A DNA stretch of 14,368 nt from the NCBI GenBank assembly GCA_023441845.1, contig JAEZNF010000292.1, forward strand, positions 1 to 14,368. The letters run 5' to 3'. The position numbers were made by a program, and so were the translations under genes. Positions 1-5,218 of the stretch are shown here, one piece after another. Under the pieces are notes generated by a model. It was not told where the DNA came from. It saw only the letters and a program-made list of their open reading frames with translations, and ran no database searches. The DNA comes from Bacillota bacterium. Its GTDB lineage: Bacteria > Bacillota > Clostridia > Acetivibrionales > DSM-2933. Each line of letters opens with the position of its first letter. The stretch's first letter is position 1.

Positions 1-147
1 GAATTATTCATTATTATACCAATTATATAATTCTAATACAACACGTATGCTTCTCAAAAATCGAAAGATTAAATATTTCCAGATGAATTATAATAAATAG
101 ATGCGGGAAAGATATATTTAAAGAAGATGTGAAAAGGAGTTGTAACT

Positions 148-369
148 ATGAGTAGAACACCCTTAGACAGAGTAGCATTAGTAGTTGTGATAATTGGAGC
201 CTTAAACTGGTTGCTTGTTGGATTATTCCGGTATGACCTGGTAGCTGCATTATTTAATACATCATCGTCAATAACAAGCAGAATAATATATACCATTGTC
301 GGCCTTGCCGGGTTATACTGCGTAAGCCTGCTATTCAGGGAAAGCGCTCCTATAAAGAACGAAAGCTGA
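148..369 (+). CDS. DUF378 family small membrane protein
   Basis: Encodes 73 residues with two hydrophobic segments, about residues 9-27 and 46-63. It carries the family hallmark of a GALNW-L-VG-F motif in the first helix, a DLV--LF stretch after it, and R-IYT-VGLAGLY at the second helix. These match the DUF378 family of short inner-membrane proteins, whose biochemical role is not known. The start is set by AAAAGGAG about 8 bases upstream of the ATG. The gene stands alone and is followed by a strong hairpin terminator at 456-496. No signal peptide or catalytic residue is visible. The length is normal for the family. Confidence 0.9.
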   Translation: MSRTPLDRVALVVVIIGALNWLLVGLFRYDLVAALFNTSSSITSRIIYTIVGLAGLYCVSLLFRESAPIKNES

Positions 370-455
370 TTACTGCACAGGCAGTTATCAAACTCACAAT
401 ATTTGAAGAATAACTGGTTAAAGAATCTACCTGATTACTCTTCAAGAAATAGCAT

Positions 456-496
456 TAATTAAAATAGCGCCCTTAAAGCAGGCGCTATTTTAATTA
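456..496 (+). terminator. Rho-independent terminator, probably bidirectional
   Basis: A 16-bp perfect stem (456-471 pairing with 481-496) flanks a 9-base loop. The GC-rich core is GCGCC/GGCGC, with an A-run before it and a T-run after it, so it can end transcription on either strand. It lies about 90 bases after the DUF378 gene. Confidence 0.85.
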
Positions 497-594
497 TATA
501 AACTCTTTTTAGATTGTTCTTTAATATCAACACTCAATTTGTTGCCGGCCGATCCCCTTACTGCATCTAACCCAAGGAAACAAAGTATGGCTCC

Positions 595-600
595 TTGACA
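595..600 (+). promoter_or_regulatory. Possible -35 element (TTGACA) upstream of the SASP-like gene
   Basis: A perfect TTGACA lies 85 bases upstream of the 686 start. No good TATAAT follows at 16-18 bases, because that place is occupied by the left edge of the 26-bp palindrome. If used, the promoter would be overlapped by the palindrome. I found no convincing sigma-G pair. Confidence 0.25.
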
Positions 601-616
601 AAAATTCCAGAATACA

Positions 617-642
617 AAATTAATTTTTGCAAAAATTAATTT
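617..642. repeat. 26-bp perfect palindrome
   Basis: Bases 617-642 read identically on both strands, centred on the GC at 629-630 (core ATTTTTGCAAAAAT). With no loop it is more likely a dimeric-protein operator than a transcription terminator. It lies 43 bases upstream of the SASP-like start codon. AT-rich composition makes short palindromes common, but 13 matched base pairs without interruption is more than expected by chance. Confidence 0.6.
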
Positions 643-685
643 AATGTAATACTCTTTTTAAGTCAAAAAAACTGGAGGGCTTTCT

Positions 686-856
686 ATGTCCGGATTTAAA
701 CTATTTAATGGCACAAAAGGGATGTTTAAAGCAATGAAATATGAAATCTCAAAAGAGCCCGGAATTGAAACAGATTTAAAGCATCTTAACGCTAAAGATG
801 AGAAGGGTATCGACGATGCCATGATAAATAAGATAATTGAACTGTCGGAAAAATAG
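686..856 (+). CDS. Short alpha/beta-SASP-like spore protein
   Basis: A 56-codon gene with a near-perfect ribosome-binding site (CTGGAGGG, 673-680) 5 bases before the ATG. The protein has MKYEISKEPGI, which resembles the germination-protease site region of alpha/beta small acid-soluble spore proteins (KYE-[IV]-A-x-E-[LF]-G). It ends with AMINKIIELSEK, resembling the C-terminal MV-K-MIE-AE helix of that family. The Gly-rich middle is replaced by KDEKGIDDA. Full alpha/beta SASPs are usually 60-75 residues and bind DNA in the spore. This one is shorter and keeps Lys/Glu-rich ends, so it may be a diverged member. Expression late in the forespore is expected if the assignment is right, but no clear sigma-G promoter is visible. 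Confidence 0.6.
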   Translation: MSGFKLFNGTKGMFKAMKYEISKEPGIETDLKHLNAKDEKGIDDAMINKIIELSEK

Positions 857-905
857 CAGTCATCATTTATCCGGGTCTTTGGAACGCACCCTAAGCAAAG
901 ACTTA

Positions 906-980
906 TATAAAACGCAGGCCGGGTCTATAGTGCTCCTTATAAATTTGAGAACCGCAATAGACCCGGCCGCCGTGTTTATA
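906..980. terminator. Large hairpin between convergent genes
   Basis: A perfect 12-bp GC-rich stem (917-928 GGCCGGGTCTAT with 957-968) extends outward through a two-base mismatch and one bulge to pair 906-914 with 972-980. It encloses a 28-base loop. On the minus strand the closing arm is followed by TGCGTTTTATAT, so it would serve as the yebC terminator. On the plus strand it follows the SASP-like gene and is followed by GTGTTTATA. The loop is longer than in ordinary terminators. Confidence 0.6.
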
Positions 981-1050
981 ATACGAACTATTAATTATTG
1001 CAAAAATACGCCCTGCGAATTTATCGGAATCTTAGTGTTTGGTTATAATC

Positions 1051-1797
1051 CTATTCCTCATCCTCTTCCTCAGGCATATCCCAGTTATGGAAAACATTCT
1101 GCACATCATCCATGTCCTCAAGGTACTCAATCAATTTATCCATAAGTTCAATCTGCTTGGCATCGGTAAGCTTTGTTGTCGTAACCGGCACCAGTTCAAC
1201 ATCTGCTTCTAAGAACTCATATCCCTTACTCTCTAGGTTTGTCCTTACACCTGAAAAATCATCAGGACCGGTAGTTATTTCATAATACTCGTCTTCAACC
1301 TTGAAGTCTTCAGCGCCTGCATCAATAGCCTCCATCATAATGTCATCTTCATTTATCCTGTCCGATTTTTCAACCAAAATAATACCCTTTTTATTGAACA
1401 TAAAGGATACGCAGCCTGTAGTACCGAGATTCCCGCCGAATTTGTCAAAGTAATGTCTTACATCACCGGCAGTCCTGTTTTTATTGTCAGTCGTTGCCTC
1501 AACAATAACTGCAACACCACCCGGTCCATAGCCCTCATATGTTATTTCTTCATAGTCGGCGCCGCCCTGCTCACCCGAAGCCTTTTTTATACATCTCATT
1601 ATATTATCGTTCGGCATGTTTGCAGCCTTTGCTTTTGCTATTGCATCCTTAAGTTTTGAATTAGACTCCGGGTCCGGGCCGCCTTGTTTAACAATAATAG
1701 CTATTTCCCTTCCGAGCTTGGTAAAAATTTTACCCTTCTGAGAATCTGTTTTTTCTTTTTTACGTTTAATATTCGCCCATTTAGAATGTCCTGACAT
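1051..1797 (-). CDS. yebC: YebC/PmpR (TACO1) family protein
   Basis: Encodes 248 residues, the normal length for this family. The diagnostic N-terminus [14 protein letters not shown] is present, followed by [10 protein letters not shown], an internal NMPNDNI stretch, and [14 protein letters not shown]. The C-terminal half is strongly acidic and ends in EEEDEE. Family members were first described as DNA-binding regulators and more recently as ribosome-associated factors that ease stalling, as the mitochondrial homologue TACO1 does. Which role applies here cannot be told from sequence. The ATG is preceded by AAGGAGGA at good spacing. It is a single-gene unit, convergent with the SASP-like gene and divergent from the kinase. 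Confidence 0.97.
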   Translation of the reverse strand: MSGHSKWANIKRKKEKTDSQKGKIFTKLGREIAIIVKQGGPDPESNSKLKDAIAKAKAANMPNDNIMRCIKKASGEQGGADYEEITYEGYGPGGVAVIVEATTDNKNRTAGDVRHYFDKFGGNLGTTGCVSFMFNKKGIILVEKSDRINEDDIMMEAIDAGAEDFKVEDEYYEITTGPDDFSGVRTNLESKGYEFLEADVELVPVTTTKLTDAKQIELMDKLIEYLEDMDDVQNVFHNWDMPEEEDEE

Positions 1798-2050
1798 ATA
1801 AATCCTCCTTAATCAAATACAACTATCATTATTCAAAAAGCAGAATCCGCTTTATCATATACCTTCCATTTAACAAATTCCGCTCAAAAATCCAAACTGC
1901 AATTTATATTGATAAACTTTATGAAATTCTACACGGTATAAATTATAATATTAAAAACAAAATTAATAAAGAATTTTTTATTTAATTTTGCTTCCAGTTT
2001 ACTTTTTATATTATATTTTCTTTATTTTTGAAATAAATAATAAAAATGTA

Positions 2051-2079
2051 TTTACAATAGCAGTAAATTTATGTAGAAT
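2051..2079 (+). promoter_or_regulatory. Sigma-A type promoter of the histidine kinase
   Basis: TTTACA (2051-2056), a 17-base spacer, then TAGAAT (2074-2079), which is 5/6 at both hexamers. Transcription would start near 2086. That leaves no room for translation from the TTG at 2092 and supports the ATG at 2128. The rest of the 1798-2127 spacer is very AT-rich, and I see nothing else certain in it apart from the yebC ribosome-binding site. Confidence 0.6.
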
Positions 2080-2111
2080 GTTTATGGTATTTTGTGGATT
2101 TTTATAATAAC

Positions 2112-2118
2112 AGAGGTG
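2112..2118 (+). promoter_or_regulatory. Ribosome-binding site that fixes the kinase start
   Basis: AGAGGTG lies 9 bases before the ATG at 2128 and only 3 before the ATG at 2122. This favours 2128 over both 2122 and the upstream TTG at 2092. Confidence 0.6.
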
Positions 2119-2127
2119 TATATGTAT

Positions 2128-3264
2128 ATGCATAGAAAGTTAACTATAAATAACATTAGGAACCTTATTCTCCTGATTTCCGCAGCATTTATAATCTTAT
2201 TCAACTTAAGTGTTCTTTACTTTATTAAAAATTATTCGATTCTTTATAAAGACATGGATTATAGAACGCGGCAACCTATTTTAGGGGTAATTACGGCCAT
2301 TTTAGTATCCATTTTAGTATCCATTTTAACAATCTTATTAATTATATTAAGTTATAAAAAAATGAAGCAAAAGGAAATTATAATAGCAAAGCAAAAAGAG
2401 GAAATCGAAAATCAAAAAAAAATAATAGAAACCGTTTCAATGCTCTACAATAATATCCTGGAAGATGACAAACTTAAAACAGAATTTTTCTCATCAATAT
2501 CTCATGAGTTAAAAACCCCCATAACCGTCATCCTCGGAGCAATTCAGCTGATAGATCAAAACAAGCCGCCACACATTGATGAGAAGAGAAAATCATCAAA
2601 ACATTTTACAGCTATAAGGCATAATTGTTATAGACTCCTCCGCCTTATTAACAACATTCTCGACATCACGAGAATTGATTCGGGCTATATTAAAGTATCG
2701 CTTGTAAACTGCAATATTGTATACCTGGTCGAAGAAATAACCCAGTCTGTAGCCCCATATGCCAAAAATAAAGGAATTTCGCTTGAATTTGATACTGAAA
2801 GCGAGGAAATATATACGGCAGTTGATATTGACAAAATAGAACGAATAATCCTCAATCTGCTTTCGAACGCAATAAAATTTACACCTGCAGGAGGCCTTAT
2901 AACTGTTAAAGTAGGAAAATCGGGAGATAATGTTACAATTTCGGTTAAAGATACCGGTCCTGGAATACCTAAGAATATGCAGACAATTATCTTTGACAGG
3001 TTCAATCAGGTTAACAGTTCTCTTACCAGAGAATTTGAGGGAAGCGGAATCGGCCTGTCTCTTGTAAAGTCTTTTGTTTCTCTTCACAAAGGAAGTGTTG
3101 AGCTGATAAGCGAAGAAACTAAAGGGAGCGAGTTTATTATTGAACTGCCAATTTTCTTATGTGAGAATGACAAACTGGACAGTATATACATTAAAAACTG
3201 CCAAAATAAAATAATTGAGGCTATTAACATTGAATTTTCAGATATTTATTCAGTTTGCTGTTAA
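2128..3264 (+). CDS. Orphan membrane-bound sensor histidine kinase
   Basis: A 378-residue sensor kinase when started at 2128. Two membrane helices (about residues 12-34 and 50-76) enclose only a very short outer loop, so sensing may be within the membrane. A Lys/Glu/Gln-rich coiled coil follows (78-103). The dimerisation/phosphoacceptor domain has SHELKTP with His126. The ATPase domain shows the N box NLLSNAIKFTP (Asn247), the G1 box KDTGPGIP, the F box FDRFNQ and the G2 box GSGIGLSLVKSF. There is no PAS or HAMP domain. After the ATPase domain lies a tail of about 35 residues ending EFSDIYSVCC, a type of ending I associate with clostridial kinases of this class. No response regulator is adjacent, so its partner is encoded elsewhere. 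Confidence 0.92.
   Translation: MHRKLTINNIRNLILLISAAFIILFNLSVLYFIKNYSILYKDMDYRTRQPILGVITAILVSILVSILTILLIILSYKKMKQKEIIIAKQKEEIENQKKIIETVSMLYNNILEDDKLKTEFFSSISHELKTPITVILGAIQLIDQNKPPHIDEKRKSSKHFTAIRHNCYRLLRLINNILDITRIDSGYIKVSLVNCNIVYLVEEITQSVAPYAKNKGISLEFDTESEEIYTAVDIDKIERIILNLLSNAIKFTPAGGLITVKVGKSGDNVTISVKDTGPGIPKNMQTIIFDRFNQVNSSLTREFEGSGIGLSLVKSFVSLHKGSVELISEETKGSEFIIELPIFLCENDKLDSIYIKNCQNKIIEAINIEFSDIYSVCC
2297..2330 (+). repeat. 12-bp tandem repeat inside the kinase gene
   Basis: CCATTTTAGTAT occurs twice in tandem (2297-2308, 2309-2320), followed by a partial third copy (2321-2330, ending AAC). It encodes ILVS-ILVS-ILTI within the second membrane helix. The unit is a multiple of three, so copy-number change keeps the frame but would lengthen or shorten the helix by four residues. 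Confidence 0.85.
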
Positions 3265-3277
3265 GTTAATTAATTAT

Positions 3278-3652
3278 TCATATTAAAGCAACAAGGACAC
3301 AGGCCTTTACGGCTGTTAAGCCATTCTTGTCTATTATATCCATCAGCTCTTCGTTATGTGTCCCCGGCTGAAGCCATATGTTTTTTATTCCCAATTCAGC
3401 AGCCTCTTTTATTACCGGAATTCCGCGCTTGGGCGAAACTACCATGTCTATTACATCGGGCTTTTTGGGTAGAGACGACAGGTCCTTATAGCATTTATCT
3501 CCTTCAACAGTCTCATAATTCGGATTCACAGGATAGACCTCGTATCCCTTTGCCCTGAGTTTTCTATATATCATATTTCCATATTTTCCAGGATTTTCGT
3601 TGGCTCCAACCACAGCCCATACTTTTCTATCGAGCATCATTTCTTCCAGCAT
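3278..3652 (-). CDS. CoA-binding domain protein (YccU-like)
   Basis: A 124-residue stand-alone Rossmann-fold protein of the CoA_binding_2 type. Its order is a VWAVVGANENPGKYGN nucleotide loop near the N-terminus, GYEVYPVNPNY, DVIDMVVSP, and GIKNIWLQPGTHNEE. This matches the CoA-binding half of acyl-CoA synthetases, found alone in many bacteria and without a proven function. The open frame extends to a TTG at 3667, but that codon lies within the ribosome-binding site. GGAGGA (3660-3665) sits 7 bases before ATG 3652, which I take as the start. The gene ends 13 bases from the convergent kinase with no clear terminator between them. Confidence 0.92.
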   Translation of the reverse strand: MLEEMMLDRKVWAVVGANENPGKYGNMIYRKLRAKGYEVYPVNPNYETVEGDKCYKDLSSLPKKPDVIDMVVSPKRGIPVIKEAAELGIKNIWLQPGTHNEELMDIIDKNGLTAVKACVLVALI

Positions 3653-3659
3653 GTTATTC

Positions 3660-3665
3660 TCCTCC
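3660..3665 (-). promoter_or_regulatory. Ribosome-binding site that fixes the CoA-binding protein start
   Basis: GGAGGA on the minus strand, 7 bases before ATG 3652. It overlaps the upstream TTG reading, which it excludes. Confidence 0.85.
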
Positions 3666-3685
3666 AATTCTACTTAGGGTCACTT

Positions 3686-3765
3686 AAAATATTACTTCCA
3701 CTTTCTAAGCGGGCGCTTCGTGGCATCCACCGGGGGTGCAGCACAATTATAATGGAAGTTATTTT
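3686..3765 (-). other. GC-rich structured spacer upstream of the CoA-binding gene
   Basis: Between yigZ and the CoA-binding gene, an outer stem pairs 3686-3691 plus 3694-3700 (ACTTCCA) with 3753-3765 (two-base bulge). Inside it lie smaller hairpins: AAGC-GCCC-GCTT and CACC/GGTG on a GC-rich island in AT-rich surroundings. On the minus strand the outer stem ends in TATTTT, so it may be the yigZ terminator. Its size and the inner stems also allow a structured leader. No known riboswitch core was recognised. Confidence 0.4.
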
Positions 3766-3803
3766 TTAACCGTGCTCTAAGTGTGCTTAAAAACAGTCTT
3801 TCT

Positions 3804-4475
3804 TTATGCATTCCTGCCCTCGTCTTTTTCGATGATCTTACCTTTCTCATCTACCGTTATATAAATGTTTTCGCCTGTTTCCATAATTGCTCTTGCGTTA
3901 GTTGCCTCAACAACAGTATTTATAAATCCCTCTACTTCATCAGACTGTATATACAATGTAATCTCAACATCCTGTCCATAGACAATATCCTTTACAACGT
4001 ATCCACTCGCGCTAAACATGCTTTGCAGCTTCCCAAACAACGTATACTCAACTATTATATTAACCTCTGTACACAATAGTCTCCTTACAATCACGGCATT
4101 TTCTATTCCCACTGAAGCGCACTTGCTGTACGCTCTAATAAGCCCCGCTGCTCCAAGAAGCGTACCTCCGAAATATCTTGTCACAACTACAACAACATCC
4201 TGTACTCCCATTCTTTTTATAACCTCAAGCACAGGCATTCCGGCTGTTCCGGACGGTTCACCGTCATCACTGAATCTCTGTATTATATTATTCCCGCAAA
4301 TATAATAAGAATAAACATTATGTGTCGCATCCCAGTATTTGGACTTAATCTGATTTATAAACGCTACCGCCTCATCTTCGTCCTGAATAGGTTTAACCGA
4401 TGCAATAAACCTTGACTTTTTTTCTTCTGTTTCTCCTAAAGCCTGTCTTAATACAGTCTTGTATTCTCTTTGCAA
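3804..4475 (-). CDS. yigZ: IMPACT/YigZ (YvyE) family protein
   Basis: A 223-residue protein with the two-domain layout of the YigZ/YvyE family. The N-terminal UPF0029/IMPACT domain has KKSRFIA, ATHNVYSYY, the signature DDGEPSGTAGMPVLEVI and VVVTRYFGGTLLGAAGLIRAY. A DUF1949-type C-terminal domain follows, and the protein ends in a charged tail. Family members are thought to act in translation or nucleic-acid-linked stress responses, but no enzymatic function is settled. The frame opens at a GTG (4484), but AAAGGTG (4482-4488) overlaps that codon and sits 6 bases before TTG 4475, giving the N-terminus MQREYKTV. I take the TTG as the start. Confidence 0.92.
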   Translation of the reverse strand: MQREYKTVLRQALGETEEKKSRFIASVKPIQDEDEAVAFINQIKSKYWDATHNVYSYYICGNNIIQRFSDDGEPSGTAGMPVLEVIKRMGVQDVVVVVTRYFGGTLLGAAGLIRAYSKCASVGIENAVIVRRLLCTEVNIIVEYTLFGKLQSMFSASGYVVKDIVYGQDVEITLYIQSDEVEGFINTVVEATNARAIMETGENIYITVDEKGKIIEKDEGRNA

Positions 4476-4481
4476 ATTAAT

Positions 4482-4488
4482 CACCTTT
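4482..4488 (-). promoter_or_regulatory. Ribosome-binding site implying a TTG start for yigZ
   Basis: AAAGGTG on the minus strand is separated by ATTAAT from TTG 4475. The GTG inside the site itself cannot use it as a ribosome-binding site. Confidence 0.6.
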
Positions 4489-4510
4489 AATAACTTATAT
4501 TTTATACATA

Positions 4511-4551
4511 AAAAAGAATAAAGATAGTAATAACATTACCATCTTTATTCT
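4511..4551 (-). terminator. Rho-independent terminator after the NUDIX gene
   Basis: A 17-base stem (4515-4531 with 4535-4551, one A/C mismatch) has a three-base loop. On the minus strand it is followed by a T-run (plus-strand A-run 4511-4515). It lies 38 bases beyond the NUDIX stop and separates that gene from yigZ. Confidence 0.85.
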
Positions 4552-4589
4552 AACACTTTCCGTATAATTATTTAACGGTTTTTTATATT

Positions 4590-5024
4590 TTAGCTCACCA
4601 TCTGGCAATCGATCTCAAGAAACTTTTTATACGACAAATTTAACAAAGACTTATCCTGGCTGTAAGTAATACGGCTCATGGCCTCTTCAATTTCAAAAAA
4701 ACCCCCGTCAATAAACTTTTCTTTTTCTTCTTCGTTGATTTTATAATCTTCACTATCCGATTTCATGATATACCACGTAATTTTGTTACAGACTGGTTTT
4801 TGACGTGTTACAGAAAAGAACTCATAATTGGTATTTCCGGCAGTTGATACGATTTCAGCATTTATTCCTGCCTCTTCCCTGACCCTTCTTACAGCAACTT
4901 CACTGGATAAATCCCCTCGGCGAATAACTCCCTTCGGAAGTACCCATTCGCCCTTCTCGTTTTTAAGTAAAAATACCTTGTTGTTAAAGAAAACTAATCC
5001 TCCTGCACAGTTCCTGACAAGCAT
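4590..5024 (-). CDS. NUDIX-fold protein with altered Nudix box
   Basis: A 144-residue NUDIX-fold protein. The N-terminal strand AGGLVFF, GEWVLPKG before the box, and ITWYIM later fit the fold. The Nudix box (residues 32-54) should read G-x5-E-x7-R-E-U-x-E-E-x-G-U. Here the first Glu is Asp38 and the Glu of the RE pair is Arg47, while Glu50, Glu51 and Gly53 remain. In MutT the residue equivalent to Arg47 is thought to be catalytic, so hydrolysis may be weak, altered or lost, with a binding or regulatory role possible. The frame extends up to an ATG at 5096, but that has no ribosome-binding site. GAAAGGGG (5033-5040) precedes ATG 5024 by 8 bases. Confidence 0.85.
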   Translation of the reverse strand: MLVRNCAGGLVFFNNKVFLLKNEKGEWVLPKGVIRRGDLSSEVAVRRVREEAGINAEIVSTAGNTNYEFFSVTRQKPVCNKITWYIMKSDSEDYKINEEEKEKFIDGGFFEIEEAMSRITYSQDKSLLNLSYKKFLEIDCQMVS

Positions 5025-5032
5025 ATAAAAAA

Positions 5033-5040
5033 CCCCTTTC
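5033..5040 (-). promoter_or_regulatory. Ribosome-binding site that fixes the NUDIX start
   Basis: GAAAGGGG on the minus strand, 8 bases before ATG 5024. The upstream ATG at 5096 has no such site. Confidence 0.75.
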
Positions 5041-5139
5041 AATTTTTTATTATCGGCCTTGTTCGGTGTAGTGCTAAAACAATTGTTATGTAGCATGTTA
5101 TAGATAATAACTGCGTTTTAAAAATATCTTACTATTATT

Positions 5140-5168
5140 ATAATACACTTTGCCTAAATAATATACAA
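5140..5168 (-). promoter_or_regulatory. Possible promoter of the NUDIX gene
   Basis: On the minus strand, TTGTAT (5163-5168), 17 bases, then TATTAT (5140-5145). The -10 is 5/6 but the -35 only 3/6. It would give a leader of about 105 bases before the start at 5024. Confidence 0.3.
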
Positions 5169-5218
5169 TATCGGGAAATCAATTTGTAAAAATTCTGTGA
5201 ATTACGGGCTGCCTGTAC

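Larger units (their letters stand above)
490..657 (-). pseudogene. Possible decayed coding fragment, no start codon
   Basis: On the minus strand, 55 codons stay open between a TAA at 658-660 and a TAA at 490-492. The translation reads like real protein: a hydrophobic stretch (FVFWNFCQGAILCFLGLDAV) is followed by a polar, Lys-rich tail ending KEQSKKSLYN. The section at 540-600 is clearly more GC-rich than the flanking spacer. There is no ATG/GTG/TTG start with a ribosome-binding site, and the stop falls inside the right arm of the upstream terminator. I do not recognise the family. It may be the C-terminal remnant of a lost gene, or chance. Confidence 0.25.

Noticed and set aside
89..94. TATAAT upstream of the DUF378 gene as its promoter
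   Set aside because: No acceptable -35 at 16-18 bases (AGATTA), and the surroundings are so AT-rich that such hexamers are expected by chance.
906..980. Hairpin as a miniature inverted-repeat transposable element
   Set aside because: No flanking target duplication is visible, and its position between convergent genes suits a terminator.
837..1145. 102-codon plus-strand frame overlapping the hairpin and the yebC end
   Set aside because: It runs through the 906-980 hairpin and antisense into yebC, and has no ribosome-binding site or recognisable protein features.
5191..5203. AATTC-TGT-GAATT hairpin as the hflX terminator
   Set aside because: Only 5 bp and AT-rich, with a weak T-run on the minus strand; not strong enough to call.
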